In this document: positions 1 through 7,919 of the stretch, piece by piece
Numbering within the stretch: position 1 is the first letter of the stretch
How the letters are laid out: the number at the start of each line of letters is the position of its first letter
NCBI GenBank assembly: GCA_016124575.1
Contig: WGNM01000016.1
Span: 62,001-126,000 of the forward strand
Source of the DNA: Cryomorphaceae bacterium
GTDB lineage: Bacteria; Bacteroidota; Bacteroidia; Flavobacteriales_D; Sanyastnellaceae
DNA: 64,000 nt
Direction of reading: 5' to 3'
Translations under genes and position numbers: made by a program
The notes under the pieces: generated by a model
Databases searched by the model: none
The model's input: the letters and a program-made list of their open reading frames with translations, nothing else
Told to the model about the DNA's origin: nothing

Positions 1-260
1 CTATTCGTGAGATAGATAAACTGTCCGGCAGTTACAGCATCGGCAGGAAACGTATATTCTATTCCATCTGTTCCTCCTCCGTTGTTCGCGACGCCCATGC
101 CATAAATGGAAAGGTCAGGGATGTCGTTCACAACATACAACTCTATTGTTTTTGGTGTAGCACCCGGATATAGAATCCCTGTTAGGATCAAATCCTGGGC
201 GTGAAGCATACAAACCGACAATGTCAGCAGCAGCGTAGCAATTAAGTATTTAATTTTCAT
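1..260 (-). CDS. Secreted LTD-like surface protein, N-terminal part only (cut by window edge)
   Basis: The minus-strand frame opens with ATG at 260 and stays open to base 1, giving 86 visible residues. It starts with a signal peptide (MKIKYLIATLLLTLSV, with a likely cleavage site after ...LHAQ). The mature part begins DLILTGILYPG, continues with PKTIELYVVNDIPDLS, and then has a glycine-rich GMGVANNGGGTDG segment followed by EYTFPADAVTAGQFIYL. This wording is typical of lamin-tail-like surface modules in Bacteroidota exoproteins. The C-terminus, where a T9SS tail or a nuclease/phosphatase domain would lie, is outside the window. It lies 34 bp downstream of a porin gene on the same strand and may be the last visible member of that locus. 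Family assignment is from pattern memory; the existence of the gene is secure. Confidence 0.75.
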   Translation of the reverse strand, partial: MKIKYLIATLLLTLSVCMLHAQDLILTGILYPGATPKTIELYVVNDIPDLSIYGMGVANNGGGTDGIEYTFPADAVTAGQFIYLTN

Positions 261-294
261 GACTAGTGATTTTGGTTATTAAACTTTATAGTAG

Positions 295-1533
295 TTAGAA
301 TCGTACTTGAAACATGATGGTTCCGAGAATTGTCTTTACTTCACTTGCACCAGTCATTTGTGAAACTGATCCATGAAGCTTTAGATTATTCCCTTTGAGG
401 TATCGCGTCAATCCAAGTGAGAGTTCGCTATTCTCGCCAATAATCGAATTGGGATTGAATTCAAACTCTGGCTGCAATGCTGCATACCTTACATTTACTC
501 CGTATCCGCTTTTGGTGGTATATCCCAAATCCCCATGGTAGCCTCTTCCCAATGCTAAAAACTGACTAATCTGAGTCGGTAAAAGCGGTGCCTGACCAAG
601 TTGATCAGTATATGTCTGTTGCAACGAGGTTGCAGTAGCTACTAGGTATTCACCCAACAGTGAGAACCCCTTGTATTTAAAAAGAAAATCGCCATACAAC
701 TTTCGATAATCGGGCAGTTGAGCTGTACCCTCTGCGTTGAATATGAAAAACTCTCCATGTCCTTCACCGGTCACGCCACTGGCGCCATCGTTGTAACTTG
801 CGGCAGCCCCGATAACCAATTTCGGTTTTTCTTCATGACTTAGATCTGCAATTATTTCTTGGTTAGAATCTTTGAATTTACCTAGTGGATAAATATCAAG
901 TCTAGCCGCATATTTCAAGCCACCCAAGTCAACGTCTCTCGAATCTGTACCAAAGGAATTACGGCCATCACCAGAGGTAACGGCTATCGAAGGTTCGACA
1001 ATAAAATTATCATTTCCAAAGCTCGAATTTATATACAAACCAAATTCTCGTCCGGAACGGCTATAGGCTGTACTAAGCAGACTTCGATTTAAAAAAGTAA
1101 GTTGATCTTCCATTACCAGCATCTCGCGGTTATTGCCGATGCTCTGCTTCTGTCCGATGGTGATGACGGTCGAGGGATGAATGTGATAAGCTACCCATGC
1201 ATCTAGCAAAGCTTGGTTAGAACTGAAATCAGCTTGAATGAAAAAGCTAACTTTCTCGTTTTTTGCATTTCCAGAGACATTGAAATAGGAGCGTCGGGCA
1301 TTTAAGAAATAATCGGTTTCGTTTCCACCTACCTGCATGAAACCCACTGCTGGTTGAAGCATCCCGCCTATGGCGAATTGATAAGCGCCATCCTGAGTAC
1401 TGATCGTCAATCCGCTCCCCAATTCGAAACCCACGGTCGAAACAGATCCGTTGTCTTGGGCAATCGTTTCAGTGCTCAATGCAATCAATATAACAACGGC
1501 ACAGCGTGCTATAAATATCCTACTTACTTTCAT
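295..1533 (-). CDS. Outer-membrane porin, OprP/OprO-like beta-barrel (second copy)
   Basis: 412 residues with an N-terminal signal peptide (ending near ...TETIAQ), no hydrophobic segments after it, alternating beta pattern throughout and a C-terminal phenylalanine (IMFQVRF), as expected of a BAM-inserted outer-membrane barrel. The segments FFIQADFSSNQALLDAWV and IGQKQSIGNNRE match the phosphate-selective porin O/P family pattern. It is a paralogue of the porin at 3079-4389, sharing LLDAWV, GQK, the REFGL(Y/F) segment and the LGEY/LGEF strand. Its start overlaps the end of the M14 peptidase gene by 14 bp, so translational coupling is likely. The true substrate is unknown: the family name does not prove phosphate transport, and peptide or dicarboxylate uptake fits the neighbours better (inference). 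Confidence 0.85.
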   Translation of the reverse strand: MKVSRIFIARCAVVILIALSTETIAQDNGSVSTVGFELGSGLTISTQDGAYQFAIGGMLQPAVGFMQVGGNETDYFLNARRSYFNVSGNAKNEKVSFFIQADFSSNQALLDAWVAYHIHPSTVITIGQKQSIGNNREMLVMEDQLTFLNRSLLSTAYSRSGREFGLYINSSFGNDNFIVEPSIAVTSGDGRNSFGTDSRDVDLGGLKYAARLDIYPLGKFKDSNQEIIADLSHEEKPKLVIGAAASYNDGASGVTGEGHGEFFIFNAEGTAQLPDYRKLYGDFLFKYKGFSLLGEYLVATATSLQQTYTDQLGQAPLLPTQISQFLALGRGYHGDLGYTTKSGYGVNVRYAALQPEFEFNPNSIIGENSELSLGLTRYLKGNNLKLHGSVSQMTGASEVKTILGTIMFQVRF

Positions 1534-3082
1534 TGTCTATACTTTTAAAATCTCCCTTGAGCCTATAAATAGGAAGTTCATCGCCCATTTCAACTTTCAA
1601 CAATCCAAATGATACGAAGCTGTTCTTAGCCTCTGGCTCGAAGAGTTCAATGGCAAGATTGGATCTGGATTGCTCCAGTAACAACACCTGCGTCCCTTGC
1701 GGAAATTCTTTTCTCGACATTTCGGTAGTGGTCGATACGTGCTGGCGAAACACTCCTTCGTACTTTTCCGAATCCTGACTTGAAGCAGTGGCGATGTATT
1801 TCTCGACTTCTAAAAACTGCGGCTGATCAATTGCCACAAGTGTGAAACCAAGTGTCAGCAGTTTTTCCGACAAGTCGGGATAACCAGGCAACAGCACATA
1901 GCCAACAGGTCGTGATCGCTTAAGTGTAGGTGTCGATTTGAATGCGTCATGTACCGTGACATCGAGCGATATCTCTTCATTCTTGTCTAAATCAATAAAG
2001 GCAAGCTGTGTAACCTTCTCTTCAGCTTGGCTGGTTACGATTGCTTCGCTGGTGTTATCATTCAATGTGTTGAGCAAACTGTGAATGCCTTCTGCATTGT
2101 CGCTTGTTGTTTTTAGGAACGACATGGCAACCAAGTACCCGCAATGCACCCTGCGCGTGAATGAGGTGCGATTCAAGCCTACTCCTCGTACTTCTATAAG
2201 CGCTGAAATGGTATTGCGCAGGGCAAACGATGTGGCACTCGATCGTGCATTCGAAGATCCTTGATGAAAATGGGTATGTCCGCTGTGATCTTCCGTAGAG
2301 AAATAATCATGATGTCTGAATCCAACGCTCTCCATTGCTCTTCTGGCATCTGAAATGAATACATCGTTCGTGTAATTTCTCAATACTTGAGGCACATTGA
2401 GATTTCCAGAATACATGAACATGACGTCATAAATGGATGTTACGCCGAAGGTGCTCATCTTCGCATAATCCGCCCGGAAAGGGCGATACTCGTGAAAATC
2501 AACAGCTACTTGCGCATCAAAGGCATTAAAAGCATTCTTTAAGATGGTAGTTTCGGGAGCAAGCAGCTTTGTTTGATCTCTGTTCAGGTCTAGTCCGTTT
2601 GCGGCATACCTATTCTGCTTTTCAAACCCGTCAATATTGGCCATGGGTATCACTCCCAATTCTATCGTATTCAACAAAGCAGCACAGCTATCATTGTTGA
2701 GCATTTGATGCAATAAAAAAAGCATCGCTTCTGTGCTCGCTGGTTCATCGCCATGAAGTCCTCCCTGCATAAACACTCTGGTCTTTGCTTCTTGCGAGTC
2801 GGGGTTGGTGACGACTATCATTGGAATGTCTTTGCCTTCTTGGCTCTTACCGATGACCGATAGCTTTGCTTTTGCCGGGTGTTTTGAGACCAATTCATTC
2901 AAAAAAGCTATCAATTCGGCATGGGTGGTAAATCCCTTTTTCTTAGCAAATGCGGGTGTATTGATTTCGAGGATATGTTCCGGAAAAAAGGTCTCCGTGA
3001 CCTTCTTTGATTGAGGACTCAGTTGCGCGCATGAGAGCACAGGCAGCAGTAAAATCAATATGGTCACATTCCTTATCATCAA
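1520..3082 (-). CDS. M14-family zinc carboxypeptidase, probable lipoprotein
   Basis: 520 residues. The N-terminus has a hydrophobic stretch ending in a lipobox-like PVLSC (Cys 18), so an anchored exported protein is likely. M14 zinc-carboxypeptidase motifs are in order: zinc ligands in GGLHGDEPAS (HxxE), the substrate-binding DLNRD motif, the third zinc ligand in DFHEYRPF, and the general-base glutamate in LIEVRGVG. All key residues are therefore retained and the enzyme should be active. It would trim C-terminal residues from peptides in the periplasm or at the surface. It sits between two paralogous porins, overlapping both (4 bp upstream, 14 bp downstream). This arrangement suggests that peptide products are handed across the outer membrane. 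The exact substrate is not deducible. Confidence 0.88.
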   Translation of the reverse strand: MMIRNVTILILLLPVLSCAQLSPQSKKVTETFFPEHILEINTPAFAKKKGFTTHAELIAFLNELVSKHPAKAKLSVIGKSQEGKDIPMIVVTNPDSQEAKTRVFMQGGLHGDEPASTEAMLFLLHQMLNNDSCAALLNTIELGVIPMANIDGFEKQNRYAANGLDLNRDQTKLLAPETTILKNAFNAFDAQVAVDFHEYRPFRADYAKMSTFGVTSIYDVMFMYSGNLNVPQVLRNYTNDVFISDARRAMESVGFRHHDYFSTEDHSGHTHFHQGSSNARSSATSFALRNTISALIEVRGVGLNRTSFTRRVHCGYLVAMSFLKTTSDNAEGIHSLLNTLNDNTSEAIVTSQAEEKVTQLAFIDLDKNEEISLDVTVHDAFKSTPTLKRSRPVGYVLLPGYPDLSEKLLTLGFTLVAIDQPQFLEVEKYIATASSQDSEKYEGVFRQHVSTTTEMSRKEFPQGTQVLLLEQSRSNLAIELFEPEAKNSFVSFGLLKVEMGDELPIYRLKGDFKSIDNESK

Positions 3083-4389
3083 AATGCAATTGAGGTTAAA
3101 AAATGTCCAATAAGGAGATGTCCACTAATCGGATTCCCGATGATGTCCAACGACCCATCATTCAGTTTCACATAGCTAAACGACGCCTGAACTTTCACTC
3201 CATAATTTCTGCTCAAATACTTGCTCACACCAACTGCATAGGTATCTGGCCGGTTGTAAAATGTGCCATTGTTGAGAAATGAGTATTCATCGGCGTTCAG
3301 ATGCGTGTATCTGATGTCTATTGAGTATAAACTCTTAAAAAGGTAACCCACTTGAATATTGTAGCCAGATCCCAACATCATTCTGCTTCTGACGTAATTT
3401 TCAACATTTTGCGCGCCGTCGACGTCGAAAACGGTGGAGGTGGTGCCGTCAACGCGGACACGTCGTGTGATGTCATCAGGGACAGAAGCAGCGGTTTGAA
3501 CAAATTCTCCAAGGACAGAGAATCCTCTGTATTTGAACATAAAGTCAACGCCTATTTTAGAAAAGTCTGGAAGCGATTCTTGCAATGAATCGTTGAGATA
3601 CAAAATAGCCCCACTCTCTCGTCCGCGGCGGCTGCTCATACCTTTGTTAAAACTTGCATTTACGCCAATCACCAGCTTGGGCGATAGCTCACGCATCATA
3701 TCAACTTCTCTGAACTGGCCCAAATTCGAGAACAAACCAAAAGGCAAATAGTCGATTCTTCCTCCCACTTTGAATCCTCCGTGGTCAGCATTCAATGCAT
3801 TTAATCCGTCTCCATTGGTAAGGGTAAAGTAGTTCTTAAAATATGCTCCTCCTTTGGTGCGAATATCACCTTGGAAAAATAGGCCAAATTCGCGTATGGT
3901 GCTAAAAGCGGAGGTGAGCGGACTTCTTTCCACAAGCTGCAGCGACTGTGAAGAAACGGTTAAACCGCGATTATCGGTAGGTGTTGCTTTTTGTCCGAAA
4001 GCGAGCTTCACTCTTTTCGTGAAGTTGTAAGACACCCACGCATCCAACAAATAGGTTGAATTTGCTAAATCAACTTCTGGCGAACCGCTTAAATCTACTT
4101 GCAACCGGTAGTCAATTTTCTCTTTTGCTGCATCACCCGAGATCTCAAGCCTCAATCTGCGCATCCGAAAGCGGGTGTAAGTAGTTCGAGCTAAACTGGT
4201 ATCAGAATAAAAAGTTGTTTCTGAAAAAGGTTGGGCATACCCCCTAAAGGTCAGCGAATAGTCATTCGATGAAAAGGTAAGCCCTTCGCCGAATGTGTAT
4301 TTATTCAACACAGGATTTTGCGCCTGCACTGAAAAGTCAAACAAGCAAGATAACACAACTAAAATCGCAAATGTTATTTTACGTGCCAT
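3079..4389 (-). CDS. Outer-membrane porin, OprP/OprO-like beta-barrel (first copy)
   Basis: 436 residues with a cleavable signal peptide (about residues 1-23, ...FSVQAQ), long beta-rich body and terminal phenylalanine (LTSIAF). The segments LRLEISGDAAKEKIDYR, SYNFTKRVKLAFGQK and REFGLFFQGD place it in the phosphate-selective porin O/P-like family with the paralogue at 295-1533. The first 16 bp overlap the 3' end of iadA, and the stop codon overlaps the start of the M14 gene (ATGA), so the three genes are almost certainly cotranscribed. Expected role is passive passage of small charged solutes through the outer membrane; which solute is unknown. Confidence 0.85.
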   Translation of the reverse strand: MARKITFAILVVLSCLFDFSVQAQNPVLNKYTFGEGLTFSSNDYSLTFRGYAQPFSETTFYSDTSLARTTYTRFRMRRLRLEISGDAAKEKIDYRLQVDLSGSPEVDLANSTYLLDAWVSYNFTKRVKLAFGQKATPTDNRGLTVSSQSLQLVERSPLTSAFSTIREFGLFFQGDIRTKGGAYFKNYFTLTNGDGLNALNADHGGFKVGGRIDYLPFGLFSNLGQFREVDMMRELSPKLVIGVNASFNKGMSSRRGRESGAILYLNDSLQESLPDFSKIGVDFMFKYRGFSVLGEFVQTAASVPDDITRRVRVDGTTSTVFDVDGAQNVENYVRSRMMLGSGYNIQVGYLFKSLYSIDIRYTHLNADEYSFLNNGTFYNRPDTYAVGVSKYLSRNYGVKVQASFSYVKLNDGSLDIIGNPISGHLLIGHFLTSIAF

Positions 4390-5540
4390 GGCTGATTTTC
4401 AGGTTCGTAATTCCCTTTTACCAAGGCATTTTTGTCTTCCATCATCAGCACTCCTTTCGCAAAAACATCGGTTAGTTCCATGTTTTCGGAAAAGCAGCAG
4501 AAATCGGCATCACAACCCACTTTGATTCTTCCTTTGTTTACAAGTCCGAGATTTACAGCCGGATTGACGGTGACCAGCCTAATTGCTTTCTCGATCGACA
4601 ATCCGCCTTTCTGAATCAGGTCTACTACTTCTTTCAAATTAGCATCAATAGGTGCGCGCGTCACTCCGATCACCTTTCCTGAATCATCTCTTTTATCTAG
4701 TCCGGCATTGCCATCGGTGCTGAAGGTCATTTTATCGATTGACACCCCCTGTTCCAGAGCATAGAGCACAGCGAGGTAAGGTGCTGTGTACTTCGAAGCA
4801 CCTGTCGTAATATCGATCATACCACCCAACTTGGCAAACCGAATGGCTTCGTCGAACAATTCCTTTGTTCTGCCAACGTGTGTTGGAGAAATATGCTGTA
4901 TGGGAAATTCATAGTCTTGAACAAGTTCGAAGAGCAGGTCCATTTTCGACTTCAAGGCACCCAAATGCAGGTGCAATATCCCTTTTTTGGAAGCTATCAT
5001 CCCTCCCACCATCACTTCCCGAAGGATGCGAACCAACTCCAATGCAGTTGGGTACGACGATCGTATGTCGCTGATCGCGATTTTACACCCAATAACTTTG
5101 TCTATAAAAAGCAAATCCTCTTGCACGGTATCCATGATGTACATTGGATCAAGTCCGTAGTAACCAGTAAATATGTACGTGCTCAATCCTTCTTGCTCCA
5201 AGGCCTTTGCTTTGCTGTAAAGCGATCGGACATTCTTGGTGCACCCATCTGTACCCAATAAGCCAACAACGGTTGTAGAGCCACAGGCGATTATTTCTGA
5301 AAGAGTAAGCTCAGGCGTCATAGATGAAAAACCGTGCTTACCGCCAGCGCCAATTATATGAATGTGCTGATCAATGAATCCAGGAGTTACAATTCTACCC
5401 TGAGCATTCCACTCATGTGTTATTGCAGCATGAGCGTCTATGTGGCCTTCAATCGCAATGATCTTTCCATTTGCAATAAGGATATCCTTCATCCCCAGCG
5501 CCTCAGGCGCATAAACATTCGCATTTCGAATAAGTAACAT
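4374..5540 (-). CDS. iadA: Isoaspartyl dipeptidase (beta-aspartyl peptidase), amidohydrolase superfamily
   Basis: 388 residues, the usual length of IadA. The metal-centre motifs are all present: GFIDQHIHIIGAGG (HxH), GLLGTDG, the TGYYGLDP tyrosine region, the bridging lysine in CKIAISDIRS, HLHLG and HISPTHVGR histidines, and the STDGNAG aspartate. This enzyme hydrolyses beta-linked Asp-Xaa dipeptides that arise from protein ageing or from isoaspartyl polymers, releasing aspartate in the cytoplasm. No signal peptide is present, consistent with a cytoplasmic site. The gene lies 3 bp after dcuC and overlaps the following porin by 16 bp. Coupling to a C4-dicarboxylate carrier, outer-membrane porins and an exported carboxypeptidase argues for a nutrient-scavenging rather than purely repair role. 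Confidence 0.95.
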   Translation of the reverse strand: MLLIRNANVYAPEALGMKDILIANGKIIAIEGHIDAHAAITHEWNAQGRIVTPGFIDQHIHIIGAGGKHGFSSMTPELTLSEIIACGSTTVVGLLGTDGCTKNVRSLYSKAKALEQEGLSTYIFTGYYGLDPMYIMDTVQEDLLFIDKVIGCKIAISDIRSSYPTALELVRILREVMVGGMIASKKGILHLHLGALKSKMDLLFELVQDYEFPIQHISPTHVGRTKELFDEAIRFAKLGGMIDITTGASKYTAPYLAVLYALEQGVSIDKMTFSTDGNAGLDKRDDSGKVIGVTRAPIDANLKEVVDLIQKGGLSIEKAIRLVTVNPAVNLGLVNKGRIKVGCDADFCCFSENMELTDVFAKGVLMMEDKNALVKGNYEPENQPWHVK

Positions 5541-5543
5541 AGG

Positions 5544-6908
5544 CTATAGGAAATGAGCAATCAACAAGACGATCAAGCCGGCTGAAAGCGGTATTAGGTT
5601 TCTTTTTACTATTTCTATTGGAGATACTCCGGCAATCTCGGCGGTTGCGATAATTATCCCTGACACAGGTGAAACTGTTCTCCCCATTGAAGCTGCCAAA
5701 TTCATTGGCAACAAAACAGAAGCACTGCTAACACCGAGATCACGAGCTATTTTTGGTACCAATGGACCAAAGGCAAAAAAAGCCGCATTTCCACTTCCCA
5801 TCATGATCGACGAGAGGTAGATCATAACAGCAAGAACAATGGTTATCCCTACGAAGCCAAACCCGGCTCCAATCGACAAATCCACCAATCCGTCAACAAA
5901 ACCCAATGAAATCAATCCTTTTGCGAAGATATCGGCAGCAATTATCAAGGTTACCACAGACTTAAAAATATCCCCCATTCCATCCCAAAAAACCTTCAGT
6001 GACTGCATCACCTCTTTGATTTTCTTCACTCTTATCAACTCAAAGAGGATCGCGACAAACAGACTAATGATCATTGCTGTGGTAGTATCCAATACGATTG
6101 GATGAGGAAAAAAACTAAACAGGTCAGAAAATACAATTAAAAGAATCAAAGGCAGCACTGGAATGATCGCGTAATGCATGGGTACTTCAACCTTTACTTC
6201 CTTCGTGAACTCAGAATTCTTTACTTCTACAGCTCCCTTTTTATCGAAGTATCGATTGGTAAAAAAGTAAACAACCATCAAGGTGATGTTCAATGGGGCA
6301 ACTAAAATCAACTGTTCTTCAATGAAATAGTTGATGGCTTCCATTTCAGCATATGAAGCTGCACTGGCAGTGATGGCCGAGGCCGGACCTACACAAAAGG
6401 CTGTGCATGCTGTGATAACGGATGCTGCTGAAAGTCGACTAACACCAAGACTCAATAAAATTGGAAAAATGGATGCCATCAATAGCAAACTTAGTCCTGC
6501 CGCCGATGGGATACAAATAAATAAAACTTGACCGATAGGGATAACAAAAACCGCAGTGAGATTGGGATGACTTCTCAGAACATGCAATGGCTTCATGGCA
6601 AGATGTACCAATGCATTGGAAGCCCCAATTTTATGCGTGTAGGCTACAAATCCGCCAATAGACATAATCATCAATCCAACACCTGCATTAATCGATGAAA
6701 AGGATTCCTTGATTAGTTTAAACAAATCAAAACCACCCAATCCGGTTGATTTCACTAAGTCTGGAAGACTGGAGCCTAAAACCAACGCCACGCCCATCAT
6801 CAGCAGTCCCGATATTAGGAGAACAGCATGTGGATAGAACTTGTTGATGAGCAATTTCGCGACAACAACAATGAACACCAGTGATAATATCGGGCCTAGA
6901 ATCGTCAT
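5544..6908 (-). CDS. dcuC: DcuC-family C4-dicarboxylate transporter
   Basis: 454 residues and strongly hydrophobic, with about 12 apparent membrane segments. The segments SIGGFVAYTHKIGASNALV, IPSAAGLSLLLMASIFP, the MMGSGNAAFFAFGPLVP loop and SMGRTVSPVSGIII are characteristic of the DcuC carrier family in the inner membrane. In characterised bacteria this family exchanges or takes up C4-dicarboxylates such as succinate, fumarate or aspartate. Here it is 3 bp upstream of iadA and 3 bp downstream of an LTD lipoprotein gene, so it is a core member of the operon. Moving isoaspartyl dipeptides or the aspartate released by IadA is the obvious inference; the direction and substrate cannot be read from the sequence. 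Confidence 0.88.
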   Translation of the reverse strand: MTILGPILSLVFIVVVAKLLINKFYPHAVLLISGLLMMGVALVLGSSLPDLVKSTGLGGFDLFKLIKESFSSINAGVGLMIMSIGGFVAYTHKIGASNALVHLAMKPLHVLRSHPNLTAVFVIPIGQVLFICIPSAAGLSLLLMASIFPILLSLGVSRLSAASVITACTAFCVGPASAITASAASYAEMEAINYFIEEQLILVAPLNITLMVVYFFTNRYFDKKGAVEVKNSEFTKEVKVEVPMHYAIIPVLPLILLIVFSDLFSFFPHPIVLDTTTAMIISLFVAILFELIRVKKIKEVMQSLKVFWDGMGDIFKSVVTLIIAADIFAKGLISLGFVDGLVDLSIGAGFGFVGITIVLAVMIYLSSIMMGSGNAAFFAFGPLVPKIARDLGVSSASVLLPMNLAASMGRTVSPVSGIIIATAEIAGVSPIEIVKRNLIPLSAGLIVLLIAHFL

Positions 6909-6911
6909 ATC

Positions 6912-7859
6912 TTAAAATGCTGTTCCGTTTGATTTGGTTCCTGGAGAAAATAACACCCCTGGGACTACCGAGCCATGTTGCACGAAATCGCCCGTCAAAT
7001 CAGGATTTCGTGTATACGACTCGTTGGGATTATTTGACAGCGGCTCAATATCGAAAGCGATAACCACATTTCCATCTGCATTGATCAAATACATCACATC
7101 GCCAGCATTCGTCATGTTGAAATCACCCGAGGTTGATGTCTGCACCACCGCTCCACCAAAACTACCTGTCGGTGTGCCGCCTCCAAAAACCACCATTGCA
7201 GCTCCAGCGGGGATGATAGAACCATCTGGAAATAGGTGATTTGGGGTATTTGCAGCTAAACCTGAATCATCGAAGATCTTGTATCCACTCACATCTAAAT
7301 CCAATGAAGAGAGGTTTACGAACTCCAAAAATTCATCATCGGCCTGGTTGTATACGCCATCATTGTTTGCATCTCCATCGAGGGCATTGTTGGATGGGTC
7401 GTATAAAACCTCGTTCAATATCAATTGAGGAACTTGTTCCACATCATCGTCTTCAATATTGATTGTCAATTGTTGAAATCCATTGGCACTGCCATTTTGC
7501 ACTGATCCAATTCCGACCACTACCGATTCATTGCCTTCTTCAAGGTCATCTTGAATGGCTGTAATGGTCATGCTTCCAGTGATGGCACCGGCAGGTACAG
7601 TGATGCTACTTGCACTTTCTGAATAGTCGCTTTGTGAAGCTGAGCCTGAAAAATCAAGGTTTATTATTACATTCTCCGTATGACTTGCAGATAAAGTAGC
7701 AACCACCGTTGCTAGGCCGCCATCTTCCGAAATATTGATCTGATTGCTGGATATGGTAACAGTTGGACCTTCTTCTCCGCCTGGGACAACGACATCGTCG
7801 GTTTCGCAGGAAAGAAGAAAAAGAGAAAACACCATCAAGTATATCGCGCTTCTAATCAT
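6912..7859 (-). CDS. Lipoprotein with Calx-beta-like and lamin-tail (LTD) domains
   Basis: 315 residues. A short hydrophobic N-terminus ends in the lipobox LLSC (Cys 18), followed by acidic ETDD. That acidity after Cys is compatible with surface export of lipoproteins in this phylum. Residues about 35-140 have the Calx-beta repeat pattern (ISEDGGLATVVATLSA, then a DDLEEGNESVVVGI acidic Ca-binding stretch and ITINIEDDD-like end). Residues about 146-315 are a lamin-tail domain (LILNEVLYDPS, DGVYNQADDEFLEFVNLS, NPNESYTRNPDLTG). The LTD half is closely similar to that of the next gene upstream (7920-9305). No T9SS tail is present, so it reaches the surface as a lipoprotein if at all. Function unknown; adhesion or substrate binding for the downstream operon is an inference. 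Confidence 0.85.
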   Translation of the reverse strand: MIRSAIYLMVFSLFLLSCETDDVVVPGGEEGPTVTISSNQINISEDGGLATVVATLSASHTENVIINLDFSGSASQSDYSESASSITVPAGAITGSMTITAIQDDLEEGNESVVVGIGSVQNGSANGFQQLTINIEDDDVEQVPQLILNEVLYDPSNNALDGDANNDGVYNQADDEFLEFVNLSSLDLDVSGYKIFDDSGLAANTPNHLFPDGSIIPAGAAMVVFGGGTPTGSFGGAVVQTSTSGDFNMTNAGDVMYLINADGNVVIAFDIEPLSNNPNESYTRNPDLTGDFVQHGSVVPGVLFSPGTKSNGTAF

Positions 7860-7919
7860 TTCGTTAGGTTGTTGAATGTAGTCGTATTCATTCGTTGAAA
7901 TAGTCGGTTGCCCGGGGCA

